Shown piece after piece: positions 53,861 to 64,000 of a DNA stretch of 64,000 nt. The position numbers and the translations under genes are program-made. The notes under the pieces are model-generated. The model worked only from the letters and a program-made list of their open reading frames with translations. It ran no database searches and had not been told where the DNA came from. Numbering within the stretch: position 1 is the first letter of the stretch; each line of letters opens with the position of its first letter. Source of the DNA: Linnemannia hyalina (taxonomy: Eukaryota; Mortierellomycota; Mortierellomycetes; Mortierellales; Mortierellaceae); contig JAHRHY010000004.1 in the NCBI GenBank assembly GCA_019671135.1, positions 2,046,001 to 2,110,000 of the forward strand. Direction: 5' to 3'.

Positions 53861-56800
53861 TCAGGATCTCCTGGGCAATGGGTATGACGAGTAGGACATG
53901 GCCTGAGGATACCGAGAGACTGAAGTGGGTGATGGGCCGTGGTGCTGGGGCTGAGGAACCTGCTGGTGATGCTGCTGCATATCGCGATCATCATGTCGGC
54001 CTCCTGCCAGCATGCCAGGGTGGCTGGATCCAGCAGACGAGCTCAACGCCATCAGACCGAGCGCAGAGCTGGTCTTCACATCATTGGGCATCATCGATTG
54101 GGGAGGAGGTCCCTGCGCAAGCTGCGACGAAGGAGGTGGGGGAGGGGGAGCATGGCTGTTCGCAGGTCCATGGCCGTGAGGGTGGCCGCCATGGGGTGGA
54201 GGAGGCGCGTACCCATGACCGACAGGCGATCCACTTTCGCGGATTGGATGAGGCGCTGCTGGGGGTCCAGGTGCAGGTCCCTGGTGAGGGCCAGGTGGAG
54301 GAGGAGGATATCCTCCATTCGCTGCGGCATGACTGGGATCCAAGGCCTGGTCAAGTCCACTCAACACAGCCGCTGCCCTTCCGAGCAGCATGGACAGATG
54401 GGACACTTCGCGTTGCAAATCCTGGCGAGTCTGCTGGAGCACATCGGTGCTGGTAGCGGCGACTCCGTTGATCGAAGACGACGCGGGTGTTGGGGGTGGA
54501 GGAGGATGACCACCGGTGTTGCCAATCGCCACTCCATTCATCGGCAGTGGAGGAGAGGAAGGCTGTCGTCGATGGGGACTGTAACCATGATGGTGCCCTG
54601 GATGTGGAGGCTGATCTTGCTGGTGCATCATTTCAGATGCCCGTGGGAGCGCTTGATGATGGTTGGGGTGTGATGGGTGCGGCATGGGTGGCAAATGAGA
54701 CGATCCGCTCGGTGCACCGACGCTGCCCGCACTACGCTCCCGTTCGCCGTGTCCATCACTCGAACTTGAATTCATCATGGGTGGCGGCATAGGGTGAAGG
54801 TACGAGTTGGAATATCCAGAGGTCGCATGGGTGGCATTGCCTTGCACAGGAGAAGATCCCGAATTATAATGATGACCTCCCTGTGGAGGCGGTGGCTGGG
54901 ATGTCTGCGGCGGAGACACCTCTGGATGATGGTACTCATGCTCTGGCTGTGCGCCCTGTCCACGGTACTGAGGATGATGGTAAGGCTGTTGCTGCTGCCC
55001 GCCCTGAGCATACCTAGGATAAAGCGTTGGCGAGTGAGGTTGAGGTCCGGTGGAATGCACAATGCCTGTGGACGAGAGTCGGGTGTTGGATGAGGTCGAC
55101 GACGACACTGTTGAGTACCCTGGCAAACGCTGATTCCATCCTGAAGAGTGATGCGATGTAGGGTAATTTGGGTCGTCCATATCGCGAGATCCCTGCGGCG
55201 AATACGCGTGACCCGATGAAGGGTGGTGATGATGCTCGTGCTGGGGCTGAGACTGCCCAGGCGGTGGATGATGTGGGTGACCCTGTTGTTGATGAGGGTT
55301 GCCATGCTGTTGCTGTGGCTGCTGTTGGGGATGCTGGTGGGATGGATGCTGAGCTGGTGGTGCCTGGGATGGTTGCTGCTGTGATCTTGGTGGCGGGGGA
55401 TGGTACATGGGGTACCGAGACATGCTCATCGACTGCGTATGTTGATATTGACCGTTGCCCTGGTGTACGTTGACGATGTATCGAGGAGGCTGGTTAGGAT
55501 GAGAGGACGAGTGATCCCTCATGTGTCCATGCGCATCCTGTGAATGAGGCGGTGGAGGTGGTGGCGGCTGATGACCAAAAGAGGAACCCTGGTGGGGAGA
55601 TCCCGAATGATGGCGATCCTGCTCTCCAATATTTTCACCAGGCGACATGCTCCTGCGGTGCATTCCTGAGCGGTTCCATTCTGATTCTCGATAATCTGCT
55701 TGCCCATTGGCACCACTAGCCAGGATTCGCCGGCGCTTGGTTGGAGTACCAGATGGATCCATCTGACCATCATGCCCATTGGGCTCCATGCCGGATGCTG
55801 GTGGGGGTGTCCTAGCTCGAGGCAACGGCTTGGGATACTGAAGGCGCTGGTGATACTGAGGAGGAGGGGGAACATGGTGATGATGTTGCTGTTGTTGCTG
55901 CTGATGCTGGTGTTGGTGCTGTGGATGTTGCATATGGGGCATATGTGGATGAGGATGTTGCTGCTGTTGTTGGTGTGGATGCTGTGAATGTTGCGATGGA
56001 TGAGGAATAAGTGGTGGCGATGTTGCCAAGAGGTTGACGCGTTTCCTCCGCTTGATGACCGCTCGCTTCATGGTTACTGGACGGTGAACATTGTGCAACT
56101 TAAAGTAAAGTCCGCAAGCGTTGCAGATGGTATTGCCCTCGCTGTCTCGGCGCCACAAAGGTGTAGTTGTTGTCCGACAGTTGGCGCAGATGAGATGCTG
56201 GCGCCCTGGAGGTTGCTGCTGGTTGAAAGATGGGCACCCTCCGCACGTGTGGTTTCCTCCTGCACCATTGCAATTACCATCTCCAGGACATGGCTCTGTA
56301 TCCTTTTGCTTGTCGTCTGCTGTGGGCGTTGTTCCTGGTTCGGCAGCGGCCTTGTCCTGATTGGAAGAGGAACCCGTCTCGGTCGTTGAGGGGTCTTTGA
56401 CAGCGGACCCGGACGCGGTGGCGGCGGCGTCGTCAGTTTGTTCGGATTCTGGATGCTGTCCGGCGGGTTGTCCCCGCTTGATGATCATGTTGCGTTTCAG
56501 CCAGGGTGGTCTTGGGAGGTTTCTTGCCTTGGAATAAAGACCTATCAACCATGGGGTATGATACGAAGCAATGAAAAACAAGAAAAAAGAAGAAAAAAAG
56601 AGGAGAGTTAGAGACAAGCGCAATACAAGGTTAGTTTGTGCAGAAGTTGGAGTGGATGGGAAAAAAGGCCATCGATAATAAATCGAGACGAGAGGGTGAG
56701 AATCCATGGTGTCGATTGATTGATTGTCTCTCTCTCTATCGTTTGGACCCGGGTCCGCCAGCCATAAGCACCCAAAAGCAGGCATTTGTCGTGTGTAAGC

Positions 56801-59800
56801 AACAACACACCCAGTTCAATTCGAATGTGAATATAAATATAAAAATAAAGTTGAATATTGCCTGTTGTGCTACCATCGGCCTGTTCTCGCCCCCTTGGTC
56901 TCCCCCCCCCCCCTCTCCTTCTCGACTAGCCCCATTTCACGCTCTCAATCTCGAATCCATCAACTTTTCAATCAAAAGAAAAGGGGAAGAAGTAAAAGTC
57001 GGGCCACCCACGCAACACAGACATATCATACAAGATGGCAGAGAGAGAGTGAGAGATCAAAATAGGCCTTAATCCCCCCCTCCGCCCACATATTGCATGC
57101 ATCCGATGCATACAATACAAAAACGATGGTCTGTCCTCCTACACAAATGTCGTTGAGCACCGATCAACTCCAGATCGTTCTCGATTACAAGTTCACTCTC
57201 CACCCACGTGAAGCCGACCACAAGGGGGGTGAAGTAAAAGAAGCAACAAGGCTGGCGATTACAGTAGATAAAAAAAAAAGTGTGAAGCAAGAAGGTGTGA
57301 CCCGCTACAAGAAAAAAAAGGTTGCTCTTTCTCTTGTCTTCTTAATCGCGATCAAACTCTGATTCTTTTTTCCCACCCTTCTTTTTTTTTCTTTTTCTTT
57401 CTTTTCCGCCAAGTGTGAGAGAGAGTAAGAGAAGAGAGCAGGATGTGATACTTTTTATCTGGGTCCAATTGAATTGATCAAGCCATAAAGAGGACGGGAT
57501 TGATGGATGATGCGATGGAATCGGGGATGAGAAAGTGAGAAGGATGTGAAGATGATGCGGGGCTGAGGGAGAAAAGAGAAAGACAGGGATCGTTGCCCCT
57601 TTTGTTTGTTCGCTTTAGTATTGTTGTTTGTGTTGCTGTTGTTGTGTGTGCTGTCGTGTGATGATGGCTGTGAAGAGAGAAAAAAAGGGGGGCGATATGA
57701 TCGTGATTGCGATCGTGATAATGCTGATAAACAACACAGAGAGACACCAACTAAAATAATAATAATAAATCCTCCGCGTAGCGTTGAACAAGGGGCGAAA
57801 GAGGAGTAAGGAGATGATCTTCAACCATCTACTCTGCTCTACTCTCCACCAGGTGCAAGGATGATGGCGCAGGGCGATTGGACAGATGAACAAAACGTCG
57901 GTCGTCGGTTGGGTTGCTTCACTTCAATGGTAATCTCCCACACTTGTTGTGTCTATACTCCACTCCACTCCACTCATTGCAATCAATCTTACTCTTCCCC
58001 ACCCTCCGATTCAATTGAGAAAAAAACAAAGATGCGACTACAACAAAGAACACAACCCTCCATCTCCGCCCACCCTTCTGCCTTTCATACTCTTCTCTCC
58101 GCGTCGAATCAAAATACTTGTGTGCCTGGTGTTTCTCATTGCCTCGAATACTGTATCCATGGTCTCTCTGTTTGAGTTCACTCATTTCAGCATCCGCCAC
58201 GCTCTTTCTCTTTCACTTTCTCTTTCTTCCCATCCACTGGGCATCTCTTATTTTTTTGTCTCTTTTTACTCCCGTTATTCCAACTCACTCTCACTCTCAC
58301 TCTTACTCTCACTCCTTTTGCATGTTCCTTTCTCCTTTCCTTTTCTTATTTCTCGGAAACAAAAACGTCTTTTTTTCTGAGACCACGGTCCTTGTACTCT
58401 TCGGTAGACCATTTTGAACAAAGAGAAAAGAAAAGATGGAAGAAAGAAAAACCACCTCTAATGAAAACAACAACAAAAAATGAAAAGATTGTTTTACGTA
58501 CCACAGGCATTACAGATGGTTTGTCCATCATCCGCTCGTCGCCAGAGGGGGGTTGTGGTTGTGCCACAGTTGGAGCAACTTGTTGATGAAACAGGCGCTT
58601 TCTCTTTCTTGGGATCGGGGTGGTGCGAGACAAGTCGAGGGATGGGCATCTTGGGACCAGGGATCCCGATCGTGATCGAGGGACGACCCTCTCGGTGCAC
58701 AGTGGTCGAGGACGACTTGGGCAACACAGATTGGCGGCTATCGCTCGGGTTGGACGAGGCGGTTGATGATGCAACGGGATCTTTGTTCAGTTGAGAGGAC
58801 GAAGTATCTGCCATTTCGACATCTTGTGCATCAAAGCGCATCGACTCTGTTTCGTCTTCCTCCAGGCCTCCCTCCTCTTCGTCCCCTTCTTCGGCCATCT
58901 CATATTCCTCTCCTTCCTCCAGTTCATAATCGTCATCGTAGTCAATGTTGTCTTGGTCGATGGCCATAGACGACGGGCGGGAGTTGGTTGGAGATGTATG
59001 CAGTCGACTTTGAAGTGTAGGGCTGGGAATCCGGACGTCGGCGTGGTTGGAGGCGGGTGTGGGGTAGGCATTTGAATAGCCGGTCGAGGTACCCGAGGAT
59101 GATGTGACGGATGTGGTGGGGGTAGCATAGGAGGGGTGGGGTTTCGGGGAGATGATTGTCGTTGGTGTGACGGAGGAAAGTGACGATAGCGGTGCGCTTG
59201 TCGAGAGTCTAGATCGCAACACCGACGACAACGCGTTGGAGGTCGGGATCGGGTGACCTTTGTCAATGGTGACCTTGGGAGTCGAAGGAGACAACGAAGC
59301 CTTTGACGATGTTGCCGTTGCGGATGCTGGGAGTGTGTCTGACTCTTTGGTTTGTTTTGTTGGCGGCTCTATCGTTGCTTCTGCTGTTGCTGTTGTTGAT
59401 GTGGTAGGAGAGGAGTTTAATGTGGGAGATGCTGATGATGTAGATGCAGATGCTGCTGGCTGTGAAGAATATGAAAAAGAGAGGGTAGGAGAGGTTTTTG
59501 ATGTTGCTGATATTGCTGTTGTTGCTGCTGTTGACGTGGACGTTGTCGTTGCTGTTGACTGAGTGCTGTCAATCGATGTCCTCTTCGAGTCAGCCGGGGA
59601 AGGCGCAGATACGGCAGTTGAGACGTCGCTGTCGCTGTTGTTGTCTCTCTCTGTGTCTTTGATGTCGTTGTTGTTGTTGTTTTCTTGTTGCTGTTGGCGG
59701 GCTATGCTGGTCGAGTCCGTGGAGATAATAGAGGAGGAGAGAGCTGAGGTGGCAGCAGCGACAGAGACAGAGACGTTGGTGGAAGAAGGCGAGGGTGTGG

Positions 59801-59951
59801 TGGACAGAGGAAGAGTAGTGGCGGTGGCGTTGCGGTCCGGTGTGGGTGTCGAGTCCTTGTGGTCCCTGTCCTTGTCTTGCTGGCCCTGATGGAGGTCCGA
59901 GTCGCCGCCGACAGCTGGGGCAGCAGCCTGGGCAGGTTCCGCTAGCGACAT
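53861..59951 (-). CDS. sreA: Two-finger GATA factor of the iron-regulatory SreA/Fep1/Urbs1 type
   Basis: Predicted iron-sensing repressor of siderophore and iron-uptake genes. Two exons (minus), 59951..58502 and 56541..53861, 1376 aa. The first GATA finger is split by the intron: [14 protein letters not shown]...CNACG (C459-C483) continues as [16 protein letters not shown] after splicing. Next is the diagnostic cysteine-rich block C-X5-C-X8-C-X2-C (residues 568, 574, 583, 586; CPGDGNCNG then CGGCP), then a second finger C602-C624 ending [19 protein letters not shown]. Both fingers are C-X2-C-X17-C-X2-C. The intermediate block is the hallmark of iron GATA factors. The N-terminal 458 residues are Ser/Thr-rich with an acidic patch. 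The C-terminal ~700 are His/Pro/Gln-rich, with a coiled-coil-like [20 protein letters not shown] near the end. It is more than twice the usual family length. Confidence 0.93.
56542..58501 (-). other. 1,960-nt intron splitting the first GATA finger
   Basis: Donor TGTG/GTACGT at 58501 and acceptor TTGATAG/GT at 56542. It contains no supportable gene. On the plus strand, CT-rich tracts lie at 58190-58370 and at 57365-57410, with homopolymers throughout. The CT tracts are antisense to the host gene. Confidence 0.85.
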
Positions 59952-60591
59952 ATGGGAACACTCGAGGAGGATAAACTAAAGAAAAAGGCTGGCAGATTGT
60001 TGAATGGGTTTGGTTTGATTGAATAGGAAGGGAGAGGAAAAGGGATCGATCGATGAAGGAGAAGGAGGGAAGGAAGGAAGGAAGGAAGGAGAGGAGAGGA
60101 GAGGAGATGGAGGGATGAGAATGAAGGAGGAAGAGAAAGAAGAAGAGAAGGAGAAGGAAAAGATGGTGGCAACAGAGGCGGATGACAGAAAGAGGGAGTA
60201 GTGAAGTGTGCGTGTGGGAGTGTTATTAGGTAGGGCGAGTGCTGTGTATGTGAGTATAGCGAGTGAGGGAGATAGAGCGGAGAGGAGAGAGGGAAAGAGG
60301 GAAGCGTGTGTCAAAGGATATCAGAAAGATTGGGGGGTGATAGGGAAGGAGGAGGGGGTGAGGAAGGGAGAAGGAAAAAGAGAGAAGAAAGAGTGATGCA
60401 CCAGTGCCCCTACTCTATTCTAAAACCAGAAAAAAAAAATAAAAAAAAGAGATGCGCGCACCAATAGGAATCTTATCGAGGTGATATGATATCTGCTGAT
60501 CAGTTTAAGGGGTATTTATTGCTTGCACCAACCATCTTATCTGGTCCATCTGCTATCTCTGGATCTTGTTCTAGCTGGTCATTACATCCCA
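59952..60591. promoter_or_regulatory. GATA-factor promoter and leader, downstream of the MFS gene
   Basis: 640 bp. The GATA gene's sense strand is CT-rich from about 59990 to 60400 (GGAA repeat on plus at 60066-60090). Near 60471-60500 there are several GATA-type hexamers (cttatcg, tgatatgatatc), possible autoregulatory sites. No gene seen. Confidence 0.45.
60066..60090 (+). repeat. (GGAA)n repeat in GATA-factor leader
   Basis: About five tandem GGAA units on the plus strand, within the purine-rich region upstream of the GATA-factor start. Confidence 0.8.
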
Positions 60592-63008
60592 TTAGGCCCA
60601 TCGTCGGCGATAACCTTCCAAAATCATCATCGTCACCACAATCGACACCACCCACATCCCCGTCGACACAAAGTACACCGTCGACGGAACGGTCCCCGCA
60701 GTCGCAGCAAAGATCGATGCGTACAACAGTGCTGCCGACGCCTGCAAGATGGCATCCAATATAGCAATGCCCCCAAGAGCCTTGCCTGTCTGATACGAGG
60801 GCACATATGCTGTCATCAAGGAAGTGAATGCTGTTAAGCCAATCGAGGCCAACGAGTGGATAACACATGCTAATACACACAAAGTACAAGAAGGAAATAA
60901 TCACCAGTGGTTAGCATCCGTTTCCCATGGGTTTCCGATACAAATAGAATAGATGCATGCCAAAAAGATCAAATAGAAAAAAAAAACATACAGATAAGAA
61001 GAATGATGTCCGTGTCAAACATCGGTACTATCACAAAGCCCACAGCGAACAGTACGCCGCCAAGGACAAAGAACGATAGATCCCTCTTTATGCTGGCATC
61101 CTGCTTTGCTCTATCAACTGGCTCGTATGCTGGCTCGATTGCTGTTACTATTGCGATATCCGCAATATGAACTCCTGTGTTTGCCGAGACGTGATGCAAC
61201 ATCGCCGAGACGTCCTCGATATCCATGTTATTTTCCTTGACAGGGGGTTGAATCGAATCGGTTGTCTTGATAAAGTACTTGTAGGCATATTGCAACCCTG
61301 GGAAGATCACAAGGTAGACCACTAAGGTTGACAGTCCAAAGACAATAATATATGTCCCGTTCTCAGAGGTTCCCCAGCGGTAGACCAGTTTCTATTGATA
61401 ACCATAGCACAATTGCAATTGTAAGGGGTGCCAGATTGTAAATATTCCTCACTATCGTCCCCTTGCCTCCATTTACAACAATAAACAATATTGCAAGCGT
61501 TGCACTCACCGAGTAAGGAATGAACACTGCCAGGATACCTATTGGTGTTTAAACAGCAGAATGGTAATAAGAGCAATCACAATACAAGGGGGAAAATGGG
61601 TCAACAAATAATACTCTCTCTGCATCCAAAAATAGCTCCGCTCACTCCCAACAAGGAAAATAATTGCACAACTTACCATTACTAGCAAACTGTCCGCATG
61701 CATATGCTCCGACAAGCAGGAGCAACGTGTTCCGCGTGGGCAACTCGTTCTCGGTAGGATCGATTCTGCCAGGAAGGAAAAACAACAAGGGCTCCAACGT
61801 CTGCTTCAAAAGTTGCTTGGCTTTGTTTAGGAACGACGTCGACTCCTTGGAGGAGCGAAGAGGGGAAGGATGCATACGACTGGCCTCTGCGGTCCTGACC
61901 TCCTTGGGACGCGACTCTGGAAGGGCTATAGTGTAAAGAATTAGACAGACAGACGTAACCATGGCGACCATGAGCACGATGTTGTTATCCTGGGTCCTAT
62001 CGTAGACGGCCTTTCCAATGACGGTACCGATAAGGACCCCGATGGACAAGGTCACCATCGCATATCCTATCGCCAGACTTCGCTCGTCCCTAGAGGTATA
62101 GTCGGCTAAATTACAAAAAACACACACACACAAAGGTAACCGGTGAATTACATGTCTTGACGCCACTTTTCTTCTCGATATCGTAACCCTTTTCAATTGA
62201 ATATCCACCTAGACCCCTACCAAGGTATGCATTCAGCCCTGGCTCGAGAAGAGATCCTGCTCCAAGACATCCTGTCAAGACTGCGTTCACGTAGAGCGGC
62301 CAGAGACCGAGATTACTGTGCGGTTTTCCCATGTGTATAATAAGCAGCTGTGAAAAAACGCCTGGTACTAATGACAAGTAGATCAGGAACTTCCTGCCAC
62401 GACGATCCGATTGTGTTGTGTAGTATCCGATGGTAAAGATACCTGTTGAACAATTAAAAGTTAAAAACAGTCGTGACAAGAAATAGCTGTGGCAAATGAA
62501 AGAAGAAAATAAACGACATACCGAAAATGTTCTTGATCGATGAGAGATGACTTGTAATAATGGCTGCAAAGGCTTGAATCTCGGCACCGTCGCACACCTG
62601 CTTGTCCCAGTCGCCGATGACAGGATCGCCCTTGCCTCGAAGATAATCCTTGCAAATGATGGAGTTGATTTGTTGATCCTGAGCTGCCATCGCAATGCCT
62701 ATCATCAAAGCCAAGGTAAGCACAAAGGGCCCCAGCCAGAGGGTAGATGGCCGGCGGTTCCACGGCAAGGAATCGATAAGAGCCAGTCGCTCAGCCTCAG
62801 TCAATCCTCGTAGTGGATGGCCTCCGTCCGTAGTGGGCCCCTCCTCAAGGTTTTCATCCTGTAATGGTGTTGTCTTTGGGATCCATGGAGGTGAAGGAGG
62901 CAAGGACCCACTGCCTTCTGCATGCTGGTGGTCGAGATCGCGATCGTGATCGCTCAGGAGAGGCTGTGCTTCATGTACAGGGTCTCCTGTAGTGTAATTT
63001 CGACCCAT
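60592..63008 (-). CDS. Major facilitator superfamily transporter
   Basis: Multi-pass plasma- or vacuolar-membrane transporter, 614 aa. Exons (minus): 63008..62522, 62442..62221, 62105..61677, 61538..61510, 61391..60992, 60869..60592. A ~90-residue hydrophilic N-terminus precedes TM1 (LWLGPFVLTLALMIGIAMAA). Then an extracytoplasmic loop with two Cys (SIICKDY, KQVCDGAE), the MFS loop 2-3 signature region GYYTTQSDRRGRKFLIYLSL, further hydrophobic segments (YAMVTLSIGVLIGTVIG, IVLMVAMVTSVCLILYTIAL), a central Ser/Lys/Glu-rich loop and a second set of six hydrophobic segments. Exon 4 is only 29 nt. The loop cysteines and layout recall PCFT/SLC46-like fungal MFS proteins, but the substrate is unknown. 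It lies upstream of the iron GATA gene on the same strand. Confidence 0.9.
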
Positions 63009-64000
63009 CCCCTCGAAATATCAACAAGTATTGGTAAAGGCAGATAGGGTGTGATGGCTGGTGTTTGGGTGATAGAGAATTAGAAGGTTTCGATTAGGTG
63101 TAAGAGGGATAGCGAGAGAGAGAGAGAGAGAGAGAGAGGTATGGCCAAGGAAAATGTGCGAAGAAGAGGAGTAGAAAAAAGAGAAAAGAGAAAAGAGAAG
63201 AGAGAAGAGAAAACAGAGAAAAGCACAAAGGAAATAGACAGAAAATGACAAAGACATACACACAGTTGTTATCTTCTTCACTCGTTCGTTTTTCCCTTCT
63301 TGTACCATACGATTTTAATGGTTAATGAGCAGCGTGAAGCATGCAGTGTGCACGAAAGAAAGAAAGGATGAGAAGTGTCCACATGCTCAATCGCCACAAA
63401 TTTTGCCTTTTGTAACAGCCAGTGTTTGATACGAAAACAACAAACAGGCCAAGCCAATGCAAAAGGTCGCTGTTTCTCCTCTCATCTGTTGTGCGCCCAT
63501 GAGGTGATATGGCCATCAACAAAACAAAAGGAAAAAAATCATCCTGCCCAAAACAGGGTAAGAACCCCTGTGCAACGCGTAAAACCAGAGAACCCTGCCT
63601 CATAGAGAGGGCATCACTTCAGGAGGAACAATTTTGCCAAGCCAACCATGAGCCACCTCAACCACTCTGACATGCGTTTAGGACATGATTGCTCAGTGGC
63701 GTGAAGACATGACGCTATTGCGTAGAGAGTGAGTCCTCTCCTACTACCGCGCAATCTCCCCTTCAAGTTTTCAGGTTGAGAAAAGGGCGTCCGATTGCCA
63801 ATAGAAAAGGAGGGCGAGGCGATGAACAATCGTTACAAGGAAGGACAGTTGCAACCATAGGTTTATGCTGGATGTGTTGATTTGTGAGATCCAGGAACAA
63901 GATTCGATCGGAGCTGATTAGGCCAAACTGATCAAGATCAGGATCAGGAGACTGATCAAAGGAGGAACTGATAGCACCAATTGATAAGATCTTTGCGAAG
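63009..64000. promoter_or_regulatory. MFS-gene promoter with two GATA motifs; remainder gene-free
   Basis: AGATAG (63042-63047) and TGATAG (63070-63075), both HGATAR, lie within 70 bp of the MFS start. A GA run (63114-63138) and purine-rich sequence to 63240 form the CT-rich leader in the sense direction. 63250-64000 shows no supportable gene; the end (63880-63965) is rich in GATC/ATCAGG words. Confidence 0.4.
63114..63138 (+). repeat. (GA)n dinucleotide repeat
   Basis: An uninterrupted GA run just upstream of the MFS gene, CT in its sense direction. Confidence 0.85.

Noticed and set aside
53861..56785. Open frame through the GATA intron's 3' end, giving a 974-aa protein with a Leu/Phe/Ser hydrophobic N-terminus
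   Set aside because: The hydrophobic stretch is the translated polypyrimidine tract of the intron. Splicing to the first-finger exon restores a perfect GATA finger, so the intronic part is not taken as coding.

Overview
The window is nuclear DNA from a filamentous fungus. Evidence: intron-rich genes with short introns (mostly 60-125 nt, GT-AG), fungal-specific families (WOPR/Gti1-Pac2, a SreA/Fep1-type iron GATA factor, yeast-like Vps74, Ngl2, Tif35 and Isd11), and many Gln/His/Ser-rich low-complexity proteins. The intron density, CT-rich leaders and expansin-like DPBB proteins suggest an early-diverging lineage such as Mortierellomycotina/Mucoromycota. That placement is inference; no marker in the window proves it. 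I reconstructed 20 protein genes by joining reading frames at splice sites and checking phase at every junction. I could support no tRNA, rRNA, CRISPR or transposon.

Layout. 1-8.4 kb: a 5'-truncated membrane-anchored DPBB protein (+), protein farnesyltransferase beta subunit (+), a FYVE-like/RING E3 ligase (-), and a small two-DPBB protein (+). 8.9-15.2 kb: the 18-exon CPSF160/Cft1 gene (+). 15.5-17.3 kb: GOLPH3/Vps74 (-). 17.3-27.5 kb: a 10.2-kb region with no supportable gene. 27.5-29.4 kb: a WOPR transcription factor (+), for which the empty region is the likely control region. 29.8-33.0 kb: an ML/NPC2-like secreted lipid-binding protein (-) and a Myb/SANT-like regulator (-). 34.0-38.6 kb: Ngl2-like nuclease (+), eIF3g (-) and Isd11 (+), the last two sharing a 354-bp divergent promoter. 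39.2-50.0 kb, all minus: a Gln-rich orphan, cyclophilin-40, a DH-PH RhoGEF, and mitochondrial ribosomal uL29. 50.2-53.7 kb: an LRR protein (+) and an acidic coiled-coil orphan (-). 53.9-63.0 kb: a very large two-finger iron-type GATA factor (-) whose first finger is split by a 1.96-kb intron, preceded by an MFS transporter (-). 63.0-64.0 kb: no gene seen.

Most genes are housekeeping and form no pathway cluster. Two are candidate master regulators with unusual architecture. The WOPR gene has a 10-kb upstream region containing an AAAGTTT cluster. The iron GATA factor is about 1376 aa with a His-rich C-terminal half, and it neighbours a transporter with GATA motifs at its start. Other points of interest are a duplicated 16-residue motif under apparent purifying selection inside the Ngl2-like nuclease, a (CAA)18 repeat inside an unusually long AG-free intron end, two GC-AG introns, and a candidate 6-nt microexon in CFT1.
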